35,899 bases of DNA from UBA2658 sp964617335 (lineage in GTDB: Bacteria; Bacillota; Clostridia; Oscillospirales; Oscillospiraceae). Each line of letters starts with the position of its first letter. Position 1 is the first letter of the stretch. The translations under genes were made by a program, and so were the position numbers. Under the pieces are notes generated by a model. That model saw only the letters and a list, made by a program, of their open reading frames with translations, did not search any database and was not told the origin of the DNA. The stretch is taken from assembly GCA_964617335.1 (NCBI GenBank), contig CAZTXG010000018.1:1-35899 (forward strand). The letters run 5' to 3'. Shown here in pieces: positions 1-8,316 of the stretch.

Positions 1-435
1 TGTGGCATAAATCCCGTCGCCGCCGGTTGCCGCCATAAGCAGGTGGTCTTTGGATATTGCCTGCCCTGCTGACAGAGAAGCGCCCGCTGTCACATCGCTA
101 AGTCCGCCTTCACCCAGAGTCTGTGCCGAGCCGGAGCGCAAAATTATCTCGCAGCCGGAGCTTGCCACAAGACTTTGCCCCGATTTAAGGCCTATGACCT
201 TAAAGTTTGCAGTGTCAAGCCCTGTGATTTCATCTTCAAGCTTTTTAACCTCACTGTCAAGCTTTGCTTCAAACTCTGCCTGCAGCTGGGGCGTTAGGGT
301 TTTGTCCAAATAGCTTTTTGCCACTAGGGGGTCGTTCTTGGTTCCGTAATTTGACGCGGCATAAGCGCCAACACCTATACCGGCTGCCAAAATTAAAACG
401 GCGGCAATAAATAACACAATCTTTTTGTTTTTCAT
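1..435 (-). CDS. Exported protein of unknown function, cut by the left window edge
   Basis: The frame is open from an ATG at 435 to the window edge (145 codons, no stop), so the C-terminus is missing. The ATG follows an AGAGAGG ribosome site. Residues 1-27 are a lysine-rich start and a hydrophobic stretch ending in GAYA, which looks like a signal peptide or membrane anchor. Residues 45-70 are rich in Glu, Lys and Leu and may form a short coiled coil. The rest contains a GLKSGQSLVASSGCEIILRS-type segment and a Gly-rich GGDG near the edge. I recall similar exported proteins of unknown function in Clostridia but cannot name the family. It lies 76 bases downstream of the MazF gene on the same strand and may share its transcript. 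The overlapping plus-strand frame at 50-313 is a shadow. Confidence 0.75.
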   Translation of the reverse strand, partial: MKNKKIVLFIAAVLILAAGIGVGAYAASNYGTKNDPLVAKSYLDKTLTPQLQAEFEAKLDSEVKKLEDEITGLDTANFKVIGLKSGQSLVASSGCEIILRSGSAQTLGEGGLSDVTAGASLSAGQAISKDHLLMAATGGDGIYAT

Positions 436-468
436 ATGTACCTCTCTTTTGCGGCTGCTTTAGTCTGA

Positions 469-488
469 GGGCCGGCAAGAGCCGGCCC
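469..488 (-). other. Intergenic GC-rich hairpin
   Basis: GGGCCGGC (469-476) and GCCGGCCC (481-488) form a perfect 8-bp stem around an AAGA loop, just after the MazF stop codon. No T-run follows on either strand. It is therefore more likely an RNA-stabilising or processing hairpin, or a weak terminator, than a standard intrinsic terminator. Confidence 0.5.
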
Positions 489-511
489 GCAGTTTCTGTG
501 CGGCTTTAGCC

Positions 512-862
512 CTATCCTTCCAAACCGAAGCTGACAACTATGGCATTATCAACCTCGTTCATCAGTGGTACGCTTAAGGTTCCCATCCGCTCTCGCAGGC
601 GGGATTTGTCTATGGTTCTTATTTGCTCCAATAAAATCACACTGTCACGACTTAAGCCGCAGCTTTGCCCGGAAAGCTCAATATGCGTTGGCAGTCTTGC
701 CTTTCCCAGTTGGGAGGTAATGGCCGCCGCTATGACTGTTGGGCTGTGCTTGTTGCCCGTGTCGTTTTGCACTATAAGCACAGGGCGCATACCCCCTTGC
801 TCACTGCCGACCACGGGGCTTAGGTCTGCGTAATAGATGTCTCCGCGTTTAACTGTGCTCAC
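512..862 (-). CDS. mazF: MazF/PemK (EndoA-type) mRNA endoribonuclease
   Basis: 116 residues, the normal length of the NdoA/MazF toxin family. The N-terminal VKRGDIYYADLSPVVGSEQG motif holds the family's core fold and the conserved Arg-Gly-Asp turn. It is followed by RPVLIVQND, the TxIAAAITSQ strand carrying the catalytic Thr/Ser region, and a C-terminal LLEQIRTIDKSRL segment. Family members cut single-stranded mRNA at short motifs and are normally held inactive by a small antitoxin encoded just upstream. The start is a GTG with GGAG 11 bases before it. In Bacillus the order is alr-ndoAI-ndoA. Here alr is directly upstream, but the 109-base gap cannot hold an antitoxin gene. A candidate -10 box and a large inverted repeat lie in that gap. 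The cleavage motif cannot be read from the sequence. Confidence 0.93.
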   Translation of the reverse strand: MSTVKRGDIYYADLSPVVGSEQGGMRPVLIVQNDTGNKHSPTVIAAAITSQLGKARLPTHIELSGQSCGLSRDSVILLEQIRTIDKSRLRERMGTLSVPLMNEVDNAIVVSFGLEG

Positions 863-878
863 TGCGTTTCACACTCCG

Positions 879-948
879 ATGATAGTTTGCCCGCTACATT
901 ATATGTAGGAGCGCACTATCATTGTTTCACCCGCGGATAAAAATTATA
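879..948 (-). promoter_or_regulatory. Candidate mazF promoter with long inverted repeat in the leader
   Basis: On the minus strand TATAAT (943-948) is a good -10 box, but I see no convincing -35. Between it and the mazF start lies an interrupted inverted repeat. The outer arms are ATGATAGT (879-886) and ACTATCAT (915-922), and the inner arms are CTACAT (894-899) and ATGTAG (903-908). It could be an operator, an mRNA structure limiting translation, or a site cut or bound by the toxin itself. It could also end alr transcription, but it lacks a T-run. Confidence 0.4.
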
Positions 949-971
949 CATTAAGCATTAGCAAAAATTCT

Positions 972-2099
972 CTATTTGCAATAATGTCTCGGAATACGGC
1001 TGGAAATACCGCAAAGTATCTCATAGGTGTTAGTTCCGGCTTTTTCTGCCAGCTCCTCAACCTTTATAACCGTCCTGCGCTCATGGCCGAAAATAGCGGC
1101 AATAGTGCCCACTTCAACCGTTTCGCAGTCTGTAACATCAACCATGCATGAGTCCATGCATATCCTGCCTATCTGGGGGCAGCGTCTGTCGTTTACAATA
1201 ACGTCTATTTTACCGGAAAGGCTCCTGCGCAGTCCGTCCCCATAGCCCACGGGCAAAACAGCCACCTTCATCTTCTTATCCGCTATGAAATCTCTTCCAT
1301 AGCTGATGCTTTCTCCCGGCTCAAGGTCAAAAATCTGTGAAACCCGTGTTTTAAACTCCATAGAATGGGTAATGGGCAGCACCTCGGATCTCTCCCTGGG
1401 GTAGCAGCCGTAAAGAAGGATTCCCGGGCGAACCATGTCCAGCCACATTTCGGGATGGTTCAGTATGGCGCCGCTGTTGGCGCAGTGCTTTATTGCAAAG
1501 GGTTTTTTCGTTTTTTCCTCAATTTCGGAAACGGCGGACATAAAGCCTTCAAACTGCTTTTTGGTGTATTCCCCGCCGTCCGGCTCATCAGAAACGGCAA
1601 AGTGGGTAAACACACCCTCTGCCTGAATTGCCGGCAGAGAAATTGCACGGCAAATATCATCCACGCCGTGTTTCACGTCAAATCCCAGTCTGCCCATGCC
1701 TGTTTCAAGCTTCACATGAACCTTAAGGCTCTTTCCGGCCTTTTCCAGCAGATTTGAGTATTCCTTAGCTGTTTCCAGACTGAAAAGACTTTGTATGGCG
1801 TCACAATCCACAACTCTTTCGATAAAATCCGGAAAAGTGTGCCCCAAAATAAGTATGGGGAGCTTTATGCCCTTCTCCCGCAGAAGCTCTGCCTCATCAA
1901 GGCAGGCCACAGCAAGATAATCGCAGCCGTAAGCCTGAAGCATTTTAGAAACCTCCACAAGCCCGTGACCATAGGCATTCGCCTTTACCACACCGCAAAT
2001 CTTGCAGTTATCCGAAACCAATTTGCGTATCCTGCCGTAATTATAGTTGATGGCGCTTACGCCTACCTCGGCCCAGGTTCTTTTGTGAATGTCAAGCAT
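972..2099 (-). CDS. alr: Alanine racemase
   Basis: PLP enzyme that interconverts L- and D-alanine for peptidoglycan synthesis in the cytoplasm. 375 residues from the chosen ATG at 2099, which follows an AGAGAGG ribosome site. The frame stays open upstream to 2174, but that extension lacks a ribosome site and family similarity. The PLP-binding lysine is K39 in VVKANAYGHG. The second catalytic base is the tyrosine in ESISYGRDF (about residue 265). The substrate-binding ICMDSCMVDVT segment is near residue 310. The N-terminal two-thirds is the TIM barrel and the rest the beta domain. It has its own candidate promoter at 2146-2174. The MazF-type gene follows 109 bases downstream. Confidence 0.96.
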   Translation of the reverse strand: MLDIHKRTWAEVGVSAINYNYGRIRKLVSDNCKICGVVKANAYGHGLVEVSKMLQAYGCDYLAVACLDEAELLREKGIKLPILILGHTFPDFIERVVDCDAIQSLFSLETAKEYSNLLEKAGKSLKVHVKLETGMGRLGFDVKHGVDDICRAISLPAIQAEGVFTHFAVSDEPDGGEYTKKQFEGFMSAVSEIEEKTKKPFAIKHCANSGAILNHPEMWLDMVRPGILLYGCYPRERSEVLPITHSMEFKTRVSQIFDLEPGESISYGRDFIADKKMKVAVLPVGYGDGLRRSLSGKIDVIVNDRRCPQIGRICMDSCMVDVTDCETVEVGTIAAIFGHERRTVIKVEELAEKAGTNTYEILCGISSRIPRHYCK

Positions 2100-2145
2100 T
2101 TTCTTACCTCTCTTATCCGACCGCATGGCATTTGCAACACAGCAC

Positions 2146-2174
2146 AATTTATCTGCCTGAAAAACTCCGTGCAA
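2146..2174 (-). promoter_or_regulatory. Candidate alr promoter
   Basis: On the minus strand TTGCAC (2169-2174) and TAAATT (2146-2151) are separated by exactly 17 bases. This lies about 47 bases upstream of the alr start codon and downstream of the GC-rich hairpin that closes the nnr-lipoprotein unit. Confidence 0.5.
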
Positions 2175-2196
2175 TCTTTTTTTGTTTAAGTACAGC

Positions 2197-2243
2197 GCCG
2201 GCGCAAGTCCCGCTTAAAAGCAAAGGCCCTCACCTGCGCCGGC
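2197..2243 (-). other. Strong hairpin after the lipoprotein gene
   Basis: GCCGGCGCA (2197-2205) pairs perfectly with TGCGCCGGC (2235-2243), starting about 10 bases after the lipoprotein stop codon. No T-run follows on the minus strand. It probably reduces read-through into alr or protects the 3' end of the upstream mRNA. Confidence 0.5.
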
Positions 2244-2252
2244 ACTATTTGA

Positions 2253-2804
2253 TTAAAAGTTTATCATAAGCTCTGCCAGCTCCCCGCCGTGTATGGAGGC
2301 CGCCAGCAGCTGGCCGCTGCCTTCATTAATCCATAAAAGCATACGGGTTCCGTCTGATAGCAAAAGCTCTGCCGTAAGGCTGGTTTCGCCATCTGTTTTC
2401 TCTGTCCAGGCACCTTTTAAATAACCGTCCTCTAAAAACTCCATGAAAACCGGAAGGGCACGCATTGGGGAGAGCTGCTCTGCGGTAAGACTTCCCGTTT
2501 CAAGGACGGCCCCGTCGTAAGAAAGTTCCGTCTCGCCGTTTTTAATATAAGCTTTAACCTTTGATATAAGCTCCGGCTCAAGAATTTCAACACTTTCTGT
2601 GTCTCCATTTTTTTCGTAAACCAGTTTATAGCTTGAAACTATGTCATCACTTGAGGCTTTAACAACGGCAGTGATGGAAAGCTCCTCGGAAAGCAGAAAT
2701 TCTTCTCTCCAGTTGGTAAAGTTCTCCTCCTGCCGACTGTTGCTTTTGCAGCCAGCCGTAAGCAAAAGGCTTATCGTAAGTGCAAGCAAAAGTGCCTGCC
2801 TCAT
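2253..2804 (-). CDS. Lipoprotein of unknown function
   Basis: 183 residues. Residues 1-14 are hydrophobic and are followed by the lipobox LTAGC, so C19 is the expected lipidated cysteine on the outer face of the membrane. The mature part is acidic, alternates strand-like and polar segments (for example SYKLVYEKNG and LTAELLLSDGTRMLLWIN), and has no motif I recognise. Its ATG overlaps the nnr stop codon by 4 bases (ATGA), so the two genes are translationally coupled. A hairpin follows the stop. Confidence 0.8.
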   Translation of the reverse strand: MRQALLLALTISLLLTAGCKSNSRQEENFTNWREEFLLSEELSITAVVKASSDDIVSSYKLVYEKNGDTESVEILEPELISKVKAYIKNGETELSYDGAVLETGSLTAEQLSPMRALPVFMEFLEDGYLKGAWTEKTDGETSLTAELLLSDGTRMLLWINEGSGQLLAASIHGGELAELMINF

Positions 2805-4324
2805 TTACCTCTCTCCATTTTTAACATAATATTGGGTAGTTCGTCAATAACATCTGTGGGCAGCATTGCATATTCGCCCTTTCTCTGAGCACATAGGTCT
2901 CCGGCAAGGGCATGAATTAGGCAGGCCATTGTAACAGCGTGCTTTTCAGGAAAACGGCACACCATAGAGCCCATTATACCTGCCAGCACATCGCCGCTGC
3001 CGCCCTTTGCCATACCCGGGTTTCCTGCCGCTATTATGAAAGCGTCACCGTCGGGGAAGGCGCAGATGGTTCTGTGGCCTTTAAGCACCAAGATGCAGTT
3101 TCGAGAGCTTGCAAAGCTTCTTGCATCCCCAATCCTGTCTCCGGTAAGCTTTCCCCCAAGGCGTATAAACTCCCCCTCATGAGGGGTTAAAATCGGAATA
3201 TGCCCTGCGCTTTTAATGGTTTCAGGGTCGTCACCAAGGGCATAAAGCCCGTCGGCATCCACAATAAGGGGCTTCGTGCTGGTTTTAAGAAGGGTTCTAA
3301 CAAGCCACGAAAGGTCCTGTGATCTGCCCAGCCCGCCGCCTATAACGCAGACATCCGAGGTGTTTAAGGTGTCCAGTATTTGCGGCAGGGCAACAGCGTC
3401 TATCTTGCCGCTTTCGTCATCAGACAGGGGAAAAGGCATAGGCTCCCACAGTCTTGCTGCCGTTATATTGTAAATCGTTTTTGGAACACCGAGAAAAACC
3501 ATTCCCGTGCCGCTTCTTGAAGCTGACTGAGCACACATGGCAGGAGCGCCGGAATAGCCCACGCTGCCGCCGACAATGAGAAGTCTTCCATAGTCTCCCT
3601 TATGGCTTATTCTGGGTCTTTTTGGAAGGGAGAGTTCTCCCGCGCAAAGAGCAAAAATGTTTTCCCCAGCACCCTTTAATGCCTCGGCCGGAGCGCCCAC
3701 ATCACAAACCCTAAGCTCGCCGCAGTATACACAGCCCGGCTCCACAAAGTGACCGGGCTTGGCCATGGAAAATGTAACCGTTATGTCTGCTTTAACGGCA
3801 GAGCCCATAATGCGCCCCGTATCCGCATGGACACCGCTGGCGATGTCTGCTGAAACCACCTTTGCAGGGGATGCGTTTATAAGCTCCACAACGGCGGCGT
3901 TTTTCCCCCGCAGCTCACGCTTTAGGCCTATTCCAAAAAGCGCGTCGATTATAACTCCCGCATTTTCAATGGAGCGTTTGTGACTTTCATTTTCAGGGTC
4001 AAAGTCCTCCAGTATTCCATGTACTTCGTTAAGTCTTCTTTCCATTTCCACAGAGTCGGTGCTCATTTTGTCTCTTTTGCCAACTAAGAGACAGCGCACC
4101 TGAACTCCGCGGCGCATAAGGTTTATGGCGGCGGCAATACCGTCGCCTCCGTTATCTCCGCTTCCACATATGGCGACAGCATTTTTGTTGACACCCATAA
4201 GACGCAAGGCCGCATCGGTAATGTGAACAGCGGCATTTGTCATTAGCAGGGTGGACGGAACGCCCGATACGTGGATACTGCGGTTGTCCGCGTCCCTCAT
4301 TTTTTGAGAGCTGGTTAGCTGCAT
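2801..4324 (-). CDS. nnr: Bifunctional NAD(P)H-hydrate epimerase/dehydratase
   Basis: 507 residues, the usual length of the fused YjeF enzyme. It repairs hydrated NADH and NADPH. The N-terminal half epimerises the S and R forms, and the C-terminal ribokinase-like half removes water using ADP. The N-domain (about 1-215) has CGSGDNGGDGIAAA and DALFGIGLKRELRG. The C-domain (about 230-500) has VGGSVGYSGAP, CVIGGGLGR, LTPHEGEF and GNPGMAKGGSGDVLAG, whose GSGD carries the catalytic aspartate. The start ATG follows GGAGG with a normal gap. It is the first gene of a two-gene unit with the lipoprotein. No promoter was identified with confidence between it and the divergent pheS leader. Confidence 0.95.
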   Translation of the reverse strand: MQLTSSQKMRDADNRSIHVSGVPSTLLMTNAAVHITDAALRLMGVNKNAVAICGSGDNGGDGIAAAINLMRRGVQVRCLLVGKRDKMSTDSVEMERRLNEVHGILEDFDPENESHKRSIENAGVIIDALFGIGLKRELRGKNAAVVELINASPAKVVSADIASGVHADTGRIMGSAVKADITVTFSMAKPGHFVEPGCVYCGELRVCDVGAPAEALKGAGENIFALCAGELSLPKRPRISHKGDYGRLLIVGGSVGYSGAPAMCAQSASRSGTGMVFLGVPKTIYNITAARLWEPMPFPLSDDESGKIDAVALPQILDTLNTSDVCVIGGGLGRSQDLSWLVRTLLKTSTKPLIVDADGLYALGDDPETIKSAGHIPILTPHEGEFIRLGGKLTGDRIGDARSFASSRNCILVLKGHRTICAFPDGDAFIIAAGNPGMAKGGSGDVLAGIMGSMVCRFPEKHAVTMACLIHALAGDLCAQRKGEYAMLPTDVIDELPNIMLKMERGK

Positions 4325-4426
4325 GGCATTTCCTCCCTGTTATTAACTTGATACTTTGTCGTCCCGTTTATTCACTCTATATTAAGGTTATTATAGTATC
4401 TACAGAAAAATTAGTCAAATTTATTC

Positions 4427-4455
4427 TTGCTTAATTTCACAGCTTATGATAATTT
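4427..4455 (+). promoter_or_regulatory. Candidate pheST promoter
   Basis: TTGCTT (4427-4432) and TAATTT (4450-4455) are 17 bases apart, in an AT-rich stretch directly upstream of the T-box leader. Transcription would begin near 4462. Confidence 0.45.
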
Positions 4456-4461
4456 ATATTT

Positions 4462-4735
4462 ATCTATCCAGAGGTTTTATGCGGCTTTGCGCAAAAAGGC
4501 CTTTGGCAAAATGCGTTGATGGGGAAAATAACGACCTTGCCCGCCAAAGAGAAAGGCTGCCGCCGGCTGAAAGCGCCTTGCGTGGCTGTTGTTTGGTTCG
4601 CCCCGGAGCAACCGGTTAATCTCCGGCGTCCCCGCCCCGTTAAAGGCGGAAAAGAGCGGCGCTTTCGGCGCCGAAATCGGGTGGTACCGCGGAAGTATTG
4701 TCTTTCGTCCCTTTTTTGGGCGGAGGGCTTTTTTT
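4462..4735 (+). promoter_or_regulatory. T-box leader controlling pheST (tRNA-Phe sensor)
   Basis: The T-box core GGGTGGTACCGCGG is at 4679-4692. Its central bases pair with the free 3' end of uncharged tRNA and stabilise the antiterminator. Before it are a stem CGGCGC/GCGCCG (4657-4662/4668-4673, stem III position) and two smaller hairpins, CCGGAG/CTCCGG (4603-4608/4621-4626) and CCGCC/GGCGG (4632-4636/4645-4649). An AGAGA motif lies near 4547. The terminator stem GTCTTTCG/CGGAGGGC plus CCC/GGG spans 4700-4728 and ends in seven T. The only TTC triplet in the stem I region, 4597-4599, is the likely Phe specifier. I could not fold stem I fully by eye. Confidence 0.93.
4700..4735 (+). terminator. 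T-box regulated terminator
   Basis: GTCTTTCG (4700-4707) pairs throughout with CGGAGGGC (4721-4728), G-U pairs included. The inner CCC/GGG closes a T6 loop, and T7 follows. It is the off-state structure of the Phe T-box. Confidence 0.88.
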
Positions 4736-4802
4736 ATTTTCACGATTTTTTCCCGCAAACTTTTATATTAGCAATTATTATATATATGAGGAGTCACAAA
4801 CC

Positions 4803-5828
4803 ATGAAAAAACTGTTGCAGGACTTGAAAGACAGTTCTCTTTCCGCCATTGGCAGTGCGGCAAATCCGGAGGCTCTTGAAAGCCTCAGGGTGAAATATCT
4901 TGGCAAAAAAGGCGAGCTTACCGCAGTTTTAAAGCAGATGGGAAAGCTCTCTGCTGAAGAGCGCCCCATAATCGGCCAGCTTGCAAATGATGTCCGTGAG
5001 CAGCTGTCCGAGGCTTTGGACGAAAAGCGTGAGCAGCTTTACACAAAGCAGCTTGAAAGCCGCCTTGTCTCGGAAAAAATCGACGTTACCATTCCGGGTA
5101 TTCCCGTAAAAGTCGGTAAAAAGCATCCTTTGAGCACTGTTTTGGATGAGGCACAGGAAATTTTTGTTTCCATGGGCTTTTCCATTGCCTCCGGCCCCGA
5201 AATTGAATATGCCGAATATAATTTCGACAAGCTTAACCACTCTGCCGGTCACCCTGCCAGAGACAGGCAGGATACATTTTATTTTTCTGATGACGATAGG
5301 ATACTTCTGCGCACCCAGACCTCTCCCGTGCAAATTCGTGTTATGGAAAGTAGAAAGCCCCCCATACGCATAATCTCACCGGGCAGGGTTTACCGCAAGG
5401 ACGAGGTGGATGCAACCCACAGCCCTATGTTTCACCAAATAGAGGGTCTGGTGGTGGATAAGGGTATAACAATGGGCGACCTTAAAGGCACTTTAAACAC
5501 CATTATAAAGCAGCTTTACGGCGAGGACACCGTAACCCGTTTCCGCCCTCATCACTTCCCCTTCACAGAGCCTTCCTGCGAGGTGGACGTCCAGTGCTTC
5601 GAGTGCAAGGGCAAGGGCTGCAGAGTTTGCAAAGGCGAAGGCTTTATAGAGCTTTTAGGCGCCGGCATGGTTCATCCAAAGGTTCTTGAAGTCTGCGGAA
5701 TAGACAGCGAGGTATATTCAGGCTTTGCCTTCGGCATGGGCTTAGAGCGCATGACAATGCGCCGCTTCAACATTTCCGACTTGAGACTTATCTTTGAAAA
5801 TGATGTCCGCTTTCTCGACCAGTTTTAG
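4803..5828 (+). CDS. pheS: Phenylalanyl-tRNA synthetase alpha subunit
   Basis: 341 residues from the ATG at 4803, 9 bases after GAGGAG. The frame extends upstream to 4698, but that part is T-box terminator. It forms the alpha2-beta2 enzyme with PheT and holds the catalytic core that charges tRNA-Phe. The N-terminal coiled-coil domain (about 1-85) binds tRNA. Class II motifs follow: HPLSTVLDEA (motif 1 region), RTQTSPVQIR and GRVYRKDEVDATHSPMFHQIEG (motif 2), and GFAFGMGLERMTM (motif 3). A four-cysteine CFECKGKGCRVC insert precedes the Phe-pocket region, as in many Firmicute PheS. The next gene, pheT, starts 65 bases downstream. Confidence 0.98.
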   Translation: MKKLLQDLKDSSLSAIGSAANPEALESLRVKYLGKKGELTAVLKQMGKLSAEERPIIGQLANDVREQLSEALDEKREQLYTKQLESRLVSEKIDVTIPGIPVKVGKKHPLSTVLDEAQEIFVSMGFSIASGPEIEYAEYNFDKLNHSAGHPARDRQDTFYFSDDDRILLRTQTSPVQIRVMESRKPPIRIISPGRVYRKDEVDATHSPMFHQIEGLVVDKGITMGDLKGTLNTIIKQLYGEDTVTRFRPHHFPFTEPSCEVDVQCFECKGKGCRVCKGEGFIELLGAGMVHPKVLEVCGIDSEVYSGFAFGMGLERMTMRRFNISDLRLIFENDVRFLDQF

Positions 5829-5893
5829 CAAAGCCCCAAATATATAGGCCTATTACAGGCTTTCTATACGAACTTTGAAAGGATTGAAAATAT

Positions 5894-8272
5894 ATGCTTT
5901 TATCACGTGAATGGCTGTCCGAATTTACGGACATTTCCGCCTCTGACAAGGAATATAGCGACGCTATGACCATGTCCGGCTCAAAGGTGGAGGGCTTTGA
6001 AATAGTCGGAGAAGAAATAAAAGGTGTTGTGGCAGGTCTTGTAAAAGATATTGTCCGCCACGAAAACAGCGACCATATGTGGATTTGCACTGTGGATGTG
6101 GGAAAAAGCTCTCCCATCACCATAGTTACAGGGGCCCAGAATGTAAAGGCCGGAGACATGGTTCCAACAGCCGTTGACGGTGCCTGTCTGCCCGGAGGTA
6201 TAGAAATAAAAACCGGTGAGCTTCGGGGAGTAAGCTCTGAGGGTATGCTCTGCTCTCTTAAGGAGCTGGGCCTTACAACCCACGACTTTCCCTATGCCAT
6301 TGAAGACGGAATTTTCATCATGCAGGAGGAGTGCTCCCCCGGTGACGATATAAAAAAGGTCTTGGGACTTGGCGATACTGTTGTGGAGTTTGAAATCACA
6401 AACAACCGTGCCGACTGCTTTTCCGTCATAGGCCTTGCAAGGGAAAGCGCCGCTACTTTTGGCACAGAGCTTTCCTTGCACACTCCTCATGTTAAAGGCG
6501 GCACCGGGGATATTTCCCAGCATCTTTCTGTTGAGGTTGAAGATTTTGTCCTTTGCCCCCGCTATACGGCAAAGATGGTTAAAAACATAAAAATTGCCCC
6601 CTCCCCCCGTTGGCTTCGCCAGAGACTTCGGGATAATGGCGTTCGCCCCATAAACAATATTGTTGATATTACAAACTATGTAATGCTGGAATATGGCCAG
6701 CCCATGCACGCTTTTGATTATTCCAGTGTAAAAGGCGGTAAGATAATAGTGCGTCGGGCAAGGACTGGAGAAACCCTTTCCACCTTAGACGGGAATAAAC
6801 GCAATATAACTGCGGATATGCTTGTTATAGCAGACGAAACAGGCCCCATTGGCCTTGCGGGGGTTATGGGCGGTGAAAACAGCGAAATAACAGGTGCCAC
6901 CGAAACCATTGTTTTTGAATCAGCAAACTTTAACGGCACATCCATACGCAAAACCTCCATAGCCCTCGGTATGCGCACGGATTCCTCAGGCCGCTTTGAA
7001 AAAGGTCTTGATGTGATGAACACTCTGCCTGCTGTGGAGCGTGCCTGCGAGCTTATAGAGCTTTTGGGAGCAGGTGAAGTTATGGGCGGCACAATAGATG
7101 TTATGTCTGCCGAGCCTAAGCCCTTTAGCCTAAAGCTGGAGCCGGAGAAAATAAACGCCCTTCTGGGTACAGACATTTCCCGTGAGGATATGGTTAGAAT
7201 ATTAGAGAAATTATTCTTTACCATTGAGGGAGATATGATAAATGTCCCCTCCTTCCGCTCGGATATTGAGCATTATGCGGATATTGCCGAGGAAGTTGCA
7301 AGGTTTTATGGTTATGATAAGATCGAGCCGACAGCTTTTCGGGGCGAAGCCTCCCGAGGGGGCTATGATGCAGTGCAAAACTTTGAGCGTTCCGTAAATT
7401 CCCTTTGCCGCGGCATGGGCTTTTTCGAGGTTATGACCTATTCCTTCGGAAGTAAATATGCCTGGGATAAAATCCGCCTGCCGGAGGATAGCCCCCTGCG
7501 CTGGGGCTTTGAAATACAAAACCCCCTAGGTGAGGACACGGGCGTTATGCGCACAACCTCCCTGCCCTCCATGCTTGAGGTTTTGGGAACAAACTACGCA
7601 AAGCGCAATATGGACGTTATGCTTTTTGAGCTTGCCACCATATATCTTCCCTCAAAGGAAACGGAGCTTTCCGAAGAAAGGGCTGTTTTAACCTTTGGAA
7701 CCTATGGGGGGGATTCAGACTTTTTCCGGCTTAAAGGTCAGATTGAAGCCCTGTTTGCGGCTCTGCGCATAGAAAATTTAAGCTTTGAAGCTGTAAGCGA
7801 CAATCCATCTTATCACCCCGGCCGCTGCGCCGCCGTATACAGCTCGGAAAAGTTTCTGGGAGTTTTAGGACAAGTTCACCCTCTCGTAAGCGAAGGCTAC
7901 GGCTTTTCCCTGCCGGTTTACACAGCAGAGCTTAATATGGCCGAAATGATGGCTGCCGTTTCCGGCGAGCCCAGCTATATACCTCTGCCAAAGTTTCCTG
8001 CCGTCAGCCGTGACCTTTCTCTAGTGTGTGATGAGGATGTAACTGTTGCAGCTTTAGCCCGGTGTATGTACGATGCCGGCGGGGACTACCTTGAAAGCTG
8101 CCGCCTGTTCGATATATACACAGGAAAAAACATACCCGATGGCAAGCGCAGCCTGGCTTTTGCTCTCAGCATTCGTGCAAAGGACAAAACCTTAACCGAT
8201 GACCATGCTGATGAAATAATGGATAAGATACTGGAAAATCTTGAAAAAATTCACGGAGCTGTAATAAGATAG
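5894..8272 (+). CDS. pheT: Phenylalanyl-tRNA synthetase beta subunit
   Basis: 792 residues, full length. Domains in order: an EMAP/OB tRNA-binding domain (about 40-150, with VTGAQNVKAGDMVPTA), the B3/B4 editing domain (about 210-375, with NNIVDITNYVMLEYGQPMHA and GLAGVMGG), B5 (about 400-470), the inactive class II-like core (about 480-680), and the C-terminal FDX-ACB domain (about 698-790, PKFPAVSRDLSLV). It pairs with PheS, recognises the tRNA and hydrolyses mischarged Tyr-tRNA-Phe. It lies in the T-box-controlled transcript. The ATG follows AAAGGA. I see no strong terminator between its stop and the ireB promoter. Confidence 0.98.
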   Translation: MLLSREWLSEFTDISASDKEYSDAMTMSGSKVEGFEIVGEEIKGVVAGLVKDIVRHENSDHMWICTVDVGKSSPITIVTGAQNVKAGDMVPTAVDGACLPGGIEIKTGELRGVSSEGMLCSLKELGLTTHDFPYAIEDGIFIMQEECSPGDDIKKVLGLGDTVVEFEITNNRADCFSVIGLARESAATFGTELSLHTPHVKGGTGDISQHLSVEVEDFVLCPRYTAKMVKNIKIAPSPRWLRQRLRDNGVRPINNIVDITNYVMLEYGQPMHAFDYSSVKGGKIIVRRARTGETLSTLDGNKRNITADMLVIADETGPIGLAGVMGGENSEITGATETIVFESANFNGTSIRKTSIALGMRTDSSGRFEKGLDVMNTLPAVERACELIELLGAGEVMGGTIDVMSAEPKPFSLKLEPEKINALLGTDISREDMVRILEKLFFTIEGDMINVPSFRSDIEHYADIAEEVARFYGYDKIEPTAFRGEASRGGYDAVQNFERSVNSLCRGMGFFEVMTYSFGSKYAWDKIRLPEDSPLRWGFEIQNPLGEDTGVMRTTSLPSMLEVLGTNYAKRNMDVMLFELATIYLPSKETELSEERAVLTFGTYGGDSDFFRLKGQIEALFAALRIENLSFEAVSDNPSYHPGRCAAVYSSEKFLGVLGQVHPLVSEGYGFSLPVYTAELNMAEMMAAVSGEPSYIPLPKFPAVSRDLSLVCDEDVTVAALARCMYDAGGDYLESCRLFDIYTGKNIPDGKRSLAFALSIRAKDKTLTDDHADEIMDKILENLEKIHGAVIR

Positions 8273-8316
8273 GGCTTTTTGCGCTAAAATGTAACTGAAC
8301 GGTAATATACAATCTA

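Noticed and set aside
50..313. Plus-strand frame of 87 codons
   Set aside because: It lies opposite the exported-protein gene at 1-435, which has a ribosome site and signal peptide. The plus frame has neither.
1365..2189. Two plus-strand frames of 130 and 132 codons
   Set aside because: Both are antisense to alr, which is complete and conserved, and they show no ribosome site or domain.
5981..6709. Minus-strand frame of 242 codons
   Set aside because: It is antisense to pheT, whose domains cover the whole stretch. A long mirror frame is common opposite conserved genes.
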